Positions 25,930 through 33,909 are shown, counted from the stretch's first letter. The stretch: DNA of 36,325 bases from Sphingomonadales bacterium UBA6174 (GCA_002422945.1 DITW01000020.1:21158-57482); one strand, 5' to 3'. Made by a program: numbers and translations. Notes: generated by a model not told the origin, from the letters alone.

Positions 25930-26898
25930 ATGGCGAGTATCACCGCATTCGGATGGGACAGACTGGCATTGCTGCTGGCGATTTTTATCGTGGTTGTGCT
26001 TGTGGTTATCGTTGCCACTGGCGTGATTACGCGGCGCTTGGCCGTGCAGCGGCGCGTGGCCGAATCCATGTTGGAAGACAGTTTCGGCGGCTCGGCGACG
26101 CTGCGCAGCGAAACGACCAAGAATATCTGGACGAATTTGATCGACAAGATCGAACAAGGCGGGCTGTCGCTGGCGGATACGCGCGAAGATAGCTTGCGGG
26201 CCAAGATGATCGCGGCGGGCTATACCTCGCCTTATGCATCGCGCTGGTACACGCTGATCCGCATCGTGACGACCTTGTCATTCCCTGCATTGGTCCTGAC
26301 GCTGGCGCTGACGTCGCAGAACCCGCCTTCGATTATCAAGCTGTATTTCATGGGCGCGATTTCCGCGTTGTTCGGCCTGTATATCCCCAATGTCTGGGTG
26401 TCGGCGCGGGCCGACCGGCGGCGTCATCAGATCACCAACGGCTTTCCCGACGCGCTTGACCTGTTGCTGGTGTGCATCGAGGCGGGCCTTGGCATGGAGG
26501 CGGCATTTGACCGGGTGGGGCGTGAAATGGCCATGTCGCACCCGCTGATTTCGGAAATGCTGGCAACGATCGTGCTGGAAATGCGCGCGGGACGTAGCCG
26601 GGAAGAAGCATTGCGCCGCATGGCGGATCGCGCACAGGTTGATGAGATCAAGGCGTTTGTGACCTTGCTTGTCCAATCCGATAAGCTGGGTTCAAGCATC
26701 GGCATGACCTTGCGCATCTATTCTGCCGAAATGCGCGAAAAGCGCCGGATGCGCGCCGAAGAAAAGGCCCATCGCCTGCCGGTGCTGCTGTCTATTCCGC
26801 TGGTGGCGTGCATGTTGCCGGTGATGATCGGGGTGCTGATGCTGCCCGCCGCCATTCGCGTTATCCGTCAATTGATTCCCGCCATGGGAGGTAACTGA
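25930..26898 (+). CDS. tadC: Tad pilus inner-membrane platform protein TadC
   Basis: A 322-residue partner of TadB with an N-terminal membrane segment (about 12-35), a pair in the middle (about 118-140 and 142-165) and a C-terminal pair. The T2SSF domain shows PDALDLLLVCIEAGLGMEAA and TLLVQSDKLGSSIGMTLR. GGAGG at 25919-25923 gives a good ribosome-binding site. It lies two bases after tadB. Confidence 0.93.
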   Translation: MASITAFGWDRLALLLAIFIVVVLVVIVATGVITRRLAVQRRVAESMLEDSFGGSATLRSETTKNIWTNLIDKIEQGGLSLADTREDSLRAKMIAAGYTSPYASRWYTLIRIVTTLSFPALVLTLALTSQNPPSIIKLYFMGAISALFGLYIPNVWVSARADRRRHQITNGFPDALDLLLVCIEAGLGMEAAFDRVGREMAMSHPLISEMLATIVLEMRAGRSREEALRRMADRAQVDEIKAFVTLLVQSDKLGSSIGMTLRIYSAEMREKRRMRAEEKAHRLPVLLSIPLVACMLPVMIGVLMLPAAIRVIRQLIPAMGGN

Positions 26899-26900
26899 GC

Positions 26901-28262
26901 ATGAACCGTCTGACTGCATCCTGCATCTTGTTCGCCGCTTTTGGCGGTGTGGTGGCCTGTTCTCCTAACAATAAGATGGTCGAAATTCGCCCGGTTCAAA
27001 CGAACCCGGTGAGTGAAGGCAGATCGGCGCTGAAGGGCCGGGAGTTATTCAGCCGTGGCCAATATGCGTTGGCGCTTGAATCATTCCGCCGGGTCGTGCG
27101 CGAAGCGCCGGACGCGCCGGAAGGGTATAATGGGCTGGCCGCTTGTTACGATATGATGGGACGTTTTGACGTCAGTGAGAAATATTATCAGATGGCCTTG
27201 GCGCGCGCGCCGATGGATGGCCGGATTTACCGCAACATGGCCCGTTCGCTCGACATGCAAGGCCGTAAAGGCGAGGGCGCAGCCCTGCTGGCGGAATGGC
27301 AGGCGATAGAGGCGGGTAAGATGGTCGTGGCGGCGATGCCGCATGCCGCGCCCGCACCGATTGTCGCGGAAGTGGCGCCGCTTGCTGCTGCTACGCCCGT
27401 AGCAGCGGAGATCGCGACGCCTGTGGAGACCACAACAGTGGAGGCCGCACCGGTTGAAGCGATGGCCGCGCCAATGGCGGTCGCGACACCTGCGCCAGCG
27501 CCAGCGGCATCCCAAACGCCAACATCCGCGCTCATGGTCTTGGCGGAAGCTACCCCGGTTTCCGGGGCAGTGGCCAATGCCGCGCCGATCCATATCCCGA
27601 CTTTTCTTGCCCCTATTGGCGCGCCCGAACATGTGGCCGCACCGGTGCAGTCGGTGGTCCCGATGCAGGTAACGGAAGTGCCAAGGCCCTCTAAGCCCAT
27701 CAAGGTTGTGACAGCGCAGCCGCAGTTTCTGGCTGCGCTTGCCATGCCGGCACATCAAGCTGCCCCGGTGAAGGTCGCGCCGGTGAAAACCGTAGCGGTC
27801 GCCAAGCCCGTGCCAGCACCCAAGCCGGTGGTTGTCGCTGCGCTTGCGCCGCTGCGTAGTCTGGCCACCAAGCCATCATTGCAGCAGCCCGTCAAACAGA
27901 GTGGAAAAGCAGCGGCCAAGCCACTTGCCAGTCAAGTCGCGGTGCAGGCCGTCAAACAGCCGGGCCGCCCATCCATCCGGCTGATCAATGCCGCAGGCCA
28001 GACTGGGCTTGCGCGTTGGGCGCAGCAGCAATTGGCGCTGTCGGGGATCAATCAGACCCAGACCGCCAATGCGACGCGGCGTTATCGCCTGTCATGGGTC
28101 GTCTATCCGCGCGGCCAGCGTGATCGTGCGCTGGCGGTGCAGAAAAGCCTGCCATTCCCGACCCGCATTTTGCAAGAATCGCGTGCATCACGCATCGTGG
28201 TCGTGCTGGGCGCCAATGCGCGCGGCATGCAGACCGCCGCACTCAAGACCCGGCGGGGATGA
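26901..28262 (+). CDS. TPR lipoprotein with C-terminal LytR_C-like domain (TadD-like)
   Basis: A 453-residue protein with three parts. A lipoprotein-type signal (GGVVAC, C20) leads to TPR-like helices at about 45-135 (LFSRGQYALALESFRRVV and YNGLAACYDMMGRFDVSEKY), as in TadD pilotin-type proteins. A long alanine/proline/valine-rich linker covers about 140-350. The C-terminal roughly 95 residues (RPSIRLINAAGQTGLARWAQ onward) resemble the LytR_C domain found at the ends of envelope proteins. GGAGG at 26886-26890 precedes the start. The linker plus LytR_C suggests spanning the periplasm toward the cell wall, which is an inference. It overlaps the next TPR gene by ATGA. Confidence 0.8.
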   Translation: MNRLTASCILFAAFGGVVACSPNNKMVEIRPVQTNPVSEGRSALKGRELFSRGQYALALESFRRVVREAPDAPEGYNGLAACYDMMGRFDVSEKYYQMALARAPMDGRIYRNMARSLDMQGRKGEGAALLAEWQAIEAGKMVVAAMPHAAPAPIVAEVAPLAAATPVAAEIATPVETTTVEAAPVEAMAAPMAVATPAPAPAASQTPTSALMVLAEATPVSGAVANAAPIHIPTFLAPIGAPEHVAAPVQSVVPMQVTEVPRPSKPIKVVTAQPQFLAALAMPAHQAAPVKVAPVKTVAVAKPVPAPKPVVVAALAPLRSLATKPSLQQPVKQSGKAAAKPLASQVAVQAVKQPGRPSIRLINAAGQTGLARWAQQQLALSGINQTQTANATRRYRLSWVVYPRGQRDRALAVQKSLPFPTRILQESRASRIVVVLGANARGMQTAALKTRRG

Positions 28263-29092
28263 AGCGGGCGCTATTTCTTGCCGCAATATTGGCATGCTCG
28301 CCCGTGGCTGCCCAGCAGGATCAGCTGGGGCTGATCGATCTCGCCCTGACCAAGGGGCGTCTGGTGCAGGCAGAGGACATGATCCGTCTGGCGCGGCAAG
28401 ATCACAGCGTCGCGGATCCGGCTCGGCTGGATGAGCTGGAGGGACGGTTGGCGCTTGCTCAAGGCCGGGCGGGCGATGCATTCGCGGCCTTTGATCGCGT
28501 GCTGTCGGTTGAACAGGAAAATTGCCGGGCGATGGAGGGGGCGGGGCTGGCCGCCTTGCGTCTTGAACGCGTCAATGCGGCGAGCGTCAGGCTTCATGAT
28601 GCGGTGACGCATTGTCCCGAACGCTGGCGTGCATGGAATGCGCTGGGCGTGATCGCAGATCGTGTCGGGGATTGGGCAGCAAGTGCGCATGCTTATGGTG
28701 AGGCGCGTTTGATCGTTCCGGATGAAGTGAGCGTCATCAACAATCTGGGCTATTCGCTGATCTTGCAGGCGCGCTTCGCCGAGGCCGAGGTGATCTTGCG
28801 CGAGGGGTTGTTGCTCTCGCCCGATGATGCCCGGCTGCTGAACAATCTCGATCTTGCGACCGTGGGCGCGAATGAACCCTTGCCGGATCGCATCCTGCCG
28901 GAGGATGGGGCCGCGCAAGATCCGGCGCAACAGGCGCTGCGTTTGAACAATGCCGGATTTATGGCCTATTTGCTGGGCAAAAAAGATGTCGCTAAGACCT
29001 ATTTTGAACAGGCGCTGGAAACCAGCCAGATCCATTATGATCGGGCGCAAGCCAATCTTGATCTGGTGAAACAAGGAACACCGCAACAATGA
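28259..29092 (+). CDS. Periplasmic TPR protein, TadD-like
   Basis: A 277-residue protein with an N-terminal signal (MKRALFLAAILACSPVAAQ; C13 could be lipidated, but the box is imperfect). TPR-like repeats run through about residues 30-265: FAAFDRVLSVEQENCRAMEG, AWNALGVIADRVGDWAASAH and INNLGYSLILQARFAEAE. A last repeat ends with AKTYFEQALE. TadD proteins help secretin assembly. It overlaps its neighbours by ATGA on both sides, so it belongs to the pilus operon, and is the second TPR protein in a row. Confidence 0.85.
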   Translation: MKRALFLAAILACSPVAAQQDQLGLIDLALTKGRLVQAEDMIRLARQDHSVADPARLDELEGRLALAQGRAGDAFAAFDRVLSVEQENCRAMEGAGLAALRLERVNAASVRLHDAVTHCPERWRAWNALGVIADRVGDWAASAHAYGEARLIVPDEVSVINNLGYSLILQARFAEAEVILREGLLLSPDDARLLNNLDLATVGANEPLPDRILPEDGAAQDPAQQALRLNNAGFMAYLLGKKDVAKTYFEQALETSQIHYDRAQANLDLVKQGTPQQ

Positions 29093-29652
29093 TCGACATC
29101 GTTAAATATGGGATGTGGTCGCTGCTGATCCTCGCGGCGTTGCAGGATGTGATGCAGTTGCGGATCTCGAACCTGTTTGTGCTCGCGATTTTGGCCCTGT
29201 TTCCATTTTGGGTGGTGGCCGTCGGGTTCAATACTGATGTCTGGCAGAATCTGGTAGTATTCCTGATCGCCTTTGTCCTTGGGAGTTTTGCTTTTCAATT
29301 CGGGTTGGTCGGGGGCGGCGATGCCAAATTGTTCATGGCGGGGGCCTTGTGGTTCAATCTTGCGGATGCGCCGCATTATCTGATGTCGATTGTCCTGTTC
29401 GGTGCGTTGATGACCTTTATCCTGATCATTTTGCGCCGCGTCCTGCCTTTATTGGGGTTCAAGCAGTCACCCAAGGACAATGCGGGCAAAGCGCGTGGCG
29501 CGGGCTGGGCCATGCTGGAGCCAAAAGGGCCGATCCCTTATGGCGTGGCGATTGCCGCCGGTGCGATATTATGTGCCGCGCTGTATGGCTTCGATCCGCA
29601 GCCGGTGCTGCATCTGCCGGCGGTCGATTTTACGCCGCGCGGGGTTGTCTGA
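29089..29652 (+). CDS. cpaA: Prepilin peptidase CpaA/TadV
   Basis: A 187-residue A24-family aspartic prepilin peptidase that cleaves the leaders of Flp and the TadE-like proteins in the inner membrane. The two catalytic aspartates are visible: D20 in LQDVMQLRISN and D78 in GGGDAKLF (the GxGD motif). It has about five membrane segments and lacks the N-methyltransferase domain, as usual for Tad peptidases. Its position at the very end of the locus, not next to flp as in Caulobacter, is notable. It overlaps the upstream TPR gene by ATGA. Confidence 0.94.
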   Translation: MIDIVKYGMWSLLILAALQDVMQLRISNLFVLAILALFPFWVVAVGFNTDVWQNLVVFLIAFVLGSFAFQFGLVGGGDAKLFMAGALWFNLADAPHYLMSIVLFGALMTFILIILRRVLPLLGFKQSPKDNAGKARGAGWAMLEPKGPIPYGVAIAAGAILCAALYGFDPQPVLHLPAVDFTPRGVV

Positions 29653-29680
29653 TCCGCTGGATGAGGCCGTAATCCAATGC

Positions 29681-30112
29681 TCAATATGGGTGGTCGAGGT
29701 GGATTTTCTTGAATAGCCGTTCCTCGAACTTCCAATAGCCATCTTCCCGGATATAGCGGTCGGCATACAGGCCGTTCAGATGGTAGGTCATGTGCTGGTC
29801 GTCGACGAGCATTTCATTGGTATAGGACCAACCATAGCCATGATCGCCATCGATCATCATGGCGGCAGGGTTGTTTTGAAACAGGCGGGTGTTGCGGCCT
29901 TTCAGTCCCGTTTCATTTTTCATCTTATGAATCCAGCTTTTGACAATGGCATCGCGGCCCTCATAAACTTCAATGCCAGGTTGCCATTTGCCCTCCGCGG
30001 CCCAGCAACTGCCCCATAATGGCGCATCGCGACGGGTGATTGCATCGGCATAGGATTCATACAGTTCGCGCACGGCGATGCGGTCTTCCAATGGGCCGGA
30101 ATAGTTTCTCAT
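29681..30112 (-). CDS. NTF2-like/SnoaL-like domain protein
   Basis: A 143-residue protein of the NTF2/SnoaL fold: LEDRIAVRELYESYADAITRRD, then WAAEGKWQP, VYEGRDAIVKSW and a C-terminal beta region ending YWKFEERLFKKIHLDHPY. Members are small enzymes or binding proteins of very diverse function, so no substrate can be named. I chose the ATG with first base 30112 (MRNYSGPLED), where the family fold begins; the longer frame to 30199 adds a non-conserved stretch reaching into the upstream gene. It is the last gene of the minus-strand cluster and ends 28 bases from the convergent cpaA. Confidence 0.8.
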   Translation of the reverse strand: MRNYSGPLEDRIAVRELYESYADAITRRDAPLWGSCWAAEGKWQPGIEVYEGRDAIVKSWIHKMKNETGLKGRNTRLFQNNPAAMMIDGDHGYGWSYTNEMLVDDQHMTYHLNGLYADRYIREDGYWKFEERLFKKIHLDHPY

Positions 30113-30158
30113 GATGCTTTCACCGATTGAACGCGAACAGGTGCAATGTGAACGGGCA

Positions 30159-30761
30159 TCACAGATGATCCGCAGTAAAGGGGATATTGCCCTTGTCATG
30201 ATCTGAAAAGAGCTGGGGCGATTTGACCTTCAGGTGCAGTTCGCGATTGAGGAGGTAGATATAATATAGGTGATAGGCCGACAATATCGCCCAAGCCATA
30301 ACGATCGCGCCATTCAGCAAAAGGAACGACATATGTTGATTGGCGACCAGATAGCCCGATGAGAACAAGATCATGCTGAACAGATTCGATAGGATCATCA
30401 GGTTCAATATACCCGCGCCAATCCCGTAAATCTGGCATTTGACGACCGTCATTGGATACAGGCCCGCTACCCGTCCGATCACGTTGATGACGATATAGAA
30501 AAAGATGAAGCAATCGACCACCGGCACGAGGATCAGCAGGATGATCCAATTCTGCACCCAGCGTTTATATTTCGGCACATGGATGTTGCGATTGGTGGCC
30601 CGCTCCAGATCGTACACATGGGATAATTCCAGTGTCGGGATCGCGAAAAACAGCAGCTTTACAAGCGTCCAGATGCCCGCGAGAATATAGAGATAATCTC
30701 CAAAATTGACGCTTTCGAACTGGCCTGAAAAATACTGATTCACTTCCTGTTCGAAAAACAT
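30159..30761 (-). CDS. Small integral membrane protein of unknown function
   Basis: A 200-residue protein with four or five hydrophobic segments (about 22-42, 70-95, 110-128, 132-150 and 155-175). It is separated by a charged loop with VYDLERATNRNIHVPKYKRW. I do not recognise a family; the overall layout is somewhat like the DUF2569-like protein at 13484. AGGAGA lies nine bases before the ATG on the minus strand, so the start is firm. It lies 40 bases after the BTLCP gene and 46 bases before the NTF2-like gene, so the three are probably one transcript. Confidence 0.75.
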   Translation of the reverse strand: MFFEQEVNQYFSGQFESVNFGDYLYILAGIWTLVKLLFFAIPTLELSHVYDLERATNRNIHVPKYKRWVQNWIILLILVPVVDCFIFFYIVINVIGRVAGLYPMTVVKCQIYGIGAGILNLMILSNLFSMILFSSGYLVANQHMSFLLLNGAIVMAWAILSAYHLYYIYLLNRELHLKVKSPQLFSDHDKGNIPFTADHL

Positions 30762-30801
30762 CCGTATTCGTCTCCTATATGCGGCCTTTCAGACCCGCGA
30801 T

Positions 30802-31551
30802 TTATTCGCGGGTCTGATCGTCCTTCTTAGCCGCATAACGCGTGGTCGGTTGACGGGCATAGCCATGCAGCCAGACGTTGTTTTCGCTCAACGTCATGAT
30901 CGGACGGAAGTCGAAGACGGCGGCGGCGGGGAAGATTTTCGGCGCGCGTTGATCCAGCGCCCACAGTTGATCGCCAACCTTGACCGACAACAAGGCGTGG
31001 TCGCGGCGCGCCAACAGATCATGGCCAATCGTCAGATACATATCCGAGCGTGAAAAACCGACGGCGTTCAGCAGCATCATTTCAAGGATTGCATAATCCT
31101 CGCAATCGCCGCGGCGGCTGGACAAGGTTTCATTCGGCGTCGCCCAATAATCATCGACTTGGTAAAAACGGGCATCATCGACATATTCGATCGTGCTGGT
31201 GACATATTTATGGATGAACTCGATCCGTTGGACCGGGTCCGATATGGCGCGCGCGTGGTTGACGGCGGTGCTCCAGCGCACGCCGCCGCCCGGCACGGCA
31301 GCACGGCGCATCTTGGCATCAAAGGGCGAGTGCGCAATCTTGATCCCCAATGTGTTGTACATCGCGGGCAGGGGCTTTGGCTTGGTGCGGCTGTCCGCGA
31401 GGAGGCCAAGCACGAAGATCAGCGAGATGATCGACAGAATAGCGGCCGTGACGAGCGCACCCGATTGCCGCAGATAATCCATCAGTCGGTAGACCGAATA
31501 GGAAAACATATCGATGAACCTGTGTCCCTTTGGGTAATGGATATCGGTCAT
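30802..31551 (-). CDS. Membrane-anchored transglutaminase-like cysteine peptidase (BTLCP family)
   Basis: A 249-residue protein with a cytoplasmic N-terminus, one membrane segment (31-51) and a periplasmic transglutaminase-like domain. The catalytic triad is visible: C150 in RRGDCEDYAI, H185 in RRDHALLSV and D200 in WALDQR, the pattern of the bacterial transglutaminase-like cysteine proteinases that include LapG. LapG-type enzymes release surface adhesins by cleaving near the N-terminus and are usually encoded beside LapD and a large adhesin, neither of which is here. GAGG lies six bases before the ATG on the minus strand. It leads a three-gene minus-strand cluster ending at the Tad locus. 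The substrate is unknown. Confidence 0.88.
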   Translation of the reverse strand: MTDIHYPKGHRFIDMFSYSVYRLMDYLRQSGALVTAAILSIISLIFVLGLLADSRTKPKPLPAMYNTLGIKIAHSPFDAKMRRAAVPGGGVRWSTAVNHARAISDPVQRIEFIHKYVTSTIEYVDDARFYQVDDYWATPNETLSSRRGDCEDYAILEMMLLNAVGFSRSDMYLTIGHDLLARRDHALLSVKVGDQLWALDQRAPKIFPAAAVFDFRPIMTLSENNVWLHGYARQPTTRYAAKKDDQTRE

Positions 31552-31965
31552 GCGTGCCTCGTTGATCTTGCTTCCTGACCGGAAGACAGGAGAATGCGCT
31601 AACGCGAGTCTGCAACAAACAGGTCTGGAGAGGCGGTCTATGCGATCGCTTTTCAGTCCTGTGCCCAGCGCGTTAACGTTGGTGCTGTCCTCATATCCGA
31701 CATGGTCAACCGCGACGGCTCCACGTGCTTTTTATGTCTACCTATTAATCTTTATAGCATAAAAATGAGCGAATTGTAAAAATATAATTCATCAATCCGG
31801 GCGGAATAAGAAATTCACTTATCATCTGGTGCGGCGCATATATGGGGCTGGGTTTGTGGGGGGGGTAAAAAGGCCTTTGTTTGCGTTGGCAAAGCCATTG
31901 GCCTATCAAATCGATCCCAGACAAAACGCCGTCATCTGGCCATTCGACAAGCCTAAGGAAGCCTC
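31552..31965. other. Intergenic region without a supported gene
   Basis: About 410 bases between the divergent BTLCP gene and the thioesterase gene. The middle (31730-31830) is AT-rich and probably carries the promoters, but no clear -35/-10 pair, operator or RNA structure stands out. An open frame at 31550-31762 has no ribosome-binding site or recognisable protein. Confidence 0.5.
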
Positions 31966-32478
31966 ATGGATCTGCCCTCCCACCAATTGACCATGACGGT
32001 CCTGATGACGCCGGACACCGCGAATTTTTCGGGCAAGGTGCATGGCGGCTCTATTCTCAAGCTGCTCGATCAGGTGGCCTATGCCTGTGCCAGCCGTTAT
32101 GCCGGTTGCTATGTGGTGACGCTCAGCGTCGATCAGGTGATGTTCCGCCAGCCGATCCATGTGGGGGAGTTGGTAACGTTTCTGGCATCGGTCAATCACA
32201 CGGGCACGTCTTCGATGGAAATCGGGATCAAGGTCATTGCCGAAGACATTCGGGCAAAGGTCGTGCGACACGTCAACAGCTGCTTTTTCACGATGATTGC
32301 CGTCGATGATGCAGGCAAGCCGACGCCGGTGCCTTCATTGATCCCGGAAACAGCCGACGAACGTCGCCGTTTCACCGTGGCCGAGGTGCGCAGGTCGATG
32401 CGGCGCGAGATGGAGGCGAAATTCGTCGCCATCCGCCAGGCGGGGCATGACGACGCCAATGCATTTAGCGTTGATTGA
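31966..32478 (+). CDS. Acyl-CoA thioesterase, hotdog fold (YciA/BACH type)
   Basis: A 170-residue cytosolic hotdog-fold thioesterase that hydrolyses acyl-CoA to free acid and CoA. The signature is NFSGKVHGGSILKLLDQVAYACASRY (residues about 20-45), given here only by its key parts: NFSG, HGGSILKLLDQ with the catalytic-type aspartate, then VTLSVDQVMFRQPIHVGE and SSMEIGIKV. A C-terminal helix (RRSMRREMEAKF) is usual for the group. AAGGAAG precedes the ATG. It stands alone between two long intergenic regions, so it probably has its own promoter. Chain-length preference is not visible. Confidence 0.9.
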   Translation: MDLPSHQLTMTVLMTPDTANFSGKVHGGSILKLLDQVAYACASRYAGCYVVTLSVDQVMFRQPIHVGELVTFLASVNHTGTSSMEIGIKVIAEDIRAKVVRHVNSCFFTMIAVDDAGKPTPVPSLIPETADERRRFTVAEVRRSMRREMEAKFVAIRQAGHDDANAFSVD

Positions 32479-32702
32479 AGCGGTGGTCATCATTCGTGGT
32501 TCTGCATGTCGAAAAACGTGGTGAAAATAACAGCATGAAACGATGCCTCCCTGCGACAATTGCGATTCTGCCGCACAGAAGCCTGATTATCTCTGTTGGT
32601 TTTGACGCAATGTCGCAGTTTCGCAGTTGTCGCGAGCTACTCCTAATGGAATTTGTCGCGTGTAGATGGGCGACGGTATACCCGTCGTTACACCATTTGC
32701 TT

Positions 32703-33212
32703 TTATGCTGCTGGTTGGGCAGGTGCCATTGAGTCATTAACGAACGCCAGAATTTTCTCGCAATCGTCAGATGAGATGAAATATCCCACCCCATAACCAA
32801 CATGAATTATGTTCTCAAAGCCAAATTTTTTCATTATTTTTCTTATATTACAGATATATACACTAATGCTCTCTGCCCCGCAATTTGTGATCGTGGCAAG
32901 TCGGGTGCGGCTCAGGGGCACTTCTCGGCTTTTCATCAACGCCAGTAGAATGGCGGAATAGCTATTATTTTTAAAGCCGAATTTAAATGTTATTTTGTTC
33001 GGGTTTGGATAAAATTGCAGGGTGTAATTGTCGAGTCCCAATCCGTTTTTTTCAAGGTTTATTGAAATATCTTCAATCTCTTTCGCAGCATTAATACATG
33101 CATAAGTGTCTATTATGCCTTTATCGTTATTCACTTCTCCAATAATTCTATAACTAATATTTCTTAATGCATCAGTATAAAGAGAATTATTTGTATTTTT
33201 TAAATTACTCAT
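32703..33212 (-). CDS. Stand-alone OmpR-type winged-helix DNA-binding protein
   Basis: A 169-residue protein. The N-terminal about 75 residues are not recognised and contain no receiver-type aspartate signature. Residues about 80-155 match the OmpR/PhoB effector domain: SAILLALMKSREVPLSRTRL, then SISVYICNIRKIMKKFG and the closing wing VGYGVGYFIS, equivalent to the usual RGVGYRL. No membrane segment follows, unlike ToxR/CadC. The gene is strikingly AT-rich with ATA, AAT and TTT codons, unlike the GC-rich neighbours, a sign of recent transfer. GGGGG six bases before the ATG on the minus strand can serve as ribosome-binding site. It is probably a transcription factor, target unknown. Confidence 0.8.
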   Translation of the reverse strand: MSNLKNTNNSLYTDALRNISYRIIGEVNNDKGIIDTYACINAAKEIEDISINLEKNGLGLDNYTLQFYPNPNKITFKFGFKNNSYSAILLALMKSREVPLSRTRLATITNCGAESISVYICNIRKIMKKFGFENIIHVGYGVGYFISSDDCEKILAFVNDSMAPAQPAA

Positions 33213-33765
33213 TGCGAACCCCCATATATTTTATTTTTTATTAATTGTTTTATTATTTATAATTGAATACGCTCTGTTACTTGTTTAGATTTCAGAATCA
33301 AAAATAAATTTAAGCTATTTTGGAATGGATTGAATTCAAAACGAGCGATTGACTGTTACTTTTAGTAGTTAAAAGTTATAGGGGCCGAGATGCCAAGAGC
33401 TTCAAGTCTGGGTTGGATTATATTGGCCATATGATTGTAATCATTTTAACACTTGCCCGCTTTTTGCCTGATAGAGGCCTTGCGGCTAGCGGATGTGGAA
33501 CCGTATCGGTAGGGCTGGCGAAGCGGCAAAATGGCGGCGCAGGATATTGTCGCCTTCATCGGGGGAGGAGGGCTGTAACGTGCGTGCTGCGTGCGTCAGT
33601 GATCTACAGTAGAAAAGAATGAAAATGGGAAGCTTGCCCTTAACCTTTTAAGGCTGCTGGCACCCCGTCTTGAACCTGTCGTCAAGGAGTCATTGCTCAG
33701 GCGAACTGTTCCGGGTTGTTCACGGCCAGCTGTTCTCTAATATGGGGCGGATTGGGGACTATCGA
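33213..33765. other. AT-rich intergenic stretch without a supported gene
   Basis: The first 150 bases are extremely AT-rich and probably contain the promoter of the winged-helix gene. Small symmetric sites occur at 33431-33444 (ATGATT-GT-AATCAT) and 33638-33653 (CCTTAA-CCTT-TTAAGG). An open frame at 33413-33622 has no homology that I can recognise and no ribosome-binding site, so I do not call it. Confidence 0.5.
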
Positions 33766-33796
33766 CTGATTATGGATAAATATCCTATATAATCAG
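33766..33796. repeat. Strong stem-loop beside the attachment site
   Basis: CTGATTAT (33766-33773) pairs with ATAATCAG (33789-33796), and inside it GGATA (33774-33778) pairs with TATCC (33781-33785), leaving a two-base loop and a three-base bulge (33786-33788). The structure ends eight bases before the tRNA-like sequence at 33804. It could be an old terminator or a protein-binding cruciform. No T-run follows on either strand. Confidence 0.55.
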
Positions 33797-33803
33797 CAAT
33801 GAA

Positions 33804-33826
33804 TGGCGGAGACGGAGAGATTCGAA
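33804..33826 (-). other. Putative attachment site: 3' end of a serine-type tRNA
   Basis: Read on the minus strand, these 23 bases are TTCGAATCTCTCCGTCTCCGCCA: a T-loop start TTCGAAT, a T-stem half, an acceptor strand TCTCCG, the discriminator G and CCA. This matches the end of tRNA-Ser genes as I know them. No tRNA body lies next to it (the sequence beyond TTCGAA turns to AT-rich DNA), so it is a fragment, as left at the distal end of an island integrated into a tRNA-Ser gene. The tRNA gene would then lie to the right, outside the window, on the minus strand. Confidence 0.65.
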
Positions 33827-33875
33827 TTAATATAATAAGATATTAATATTATGTATTAAATATTCCATTTGGTGT

Positions 33876-33909
33876 GCGGGCCCTAAAATTAGCCCTAAAA
33901 CCAGCCCGC
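33876..33909. repeat. Paired 9-mers at 12-bp period inside the putative island end
   Basis: GCCCTAAAA occurs at 33880-33888 and 33892-33900, a 12-bp period. GCGGGC (33876-33881) and GCCCGC (33904-33909) frame the pair as an inverted repeat. The same arrangement (two 9-mers, 12-bp period) is found between tRNA end and integrase at 139-159 with a different sequence. I infer binding sites for the integrase or excisionase of the right-hand element. Confidence 0.5.

Noticed and set aside
29681..30199. Longer start of the NTF2-like gene at 30199
   Set aside because: It would overlap the upstream membrane gene by 41 bases and adds a cysteine/arginine-rich stretch outside the fold.
31550..31762. Plus-strand frame of 70 codons
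   Set aside because: No ribosome-binding site and no protein features; it overlaps the start of the minus-strand BTLCP gene.
32671..32687. Hairpin CGACGG-TATAC-CCGTCG as terminator of the winged-helix gene
   Set aside because: The six-bp stem has no T-run on either strand; it is too weak to call a terminator.
33413..33622. Plus-strand frame of 69 codons
   Set aside because: It has no ribosome-binding site, its composition does not resemble host genes, there is no recognisable domain, and it lies in a gene-poor border region.
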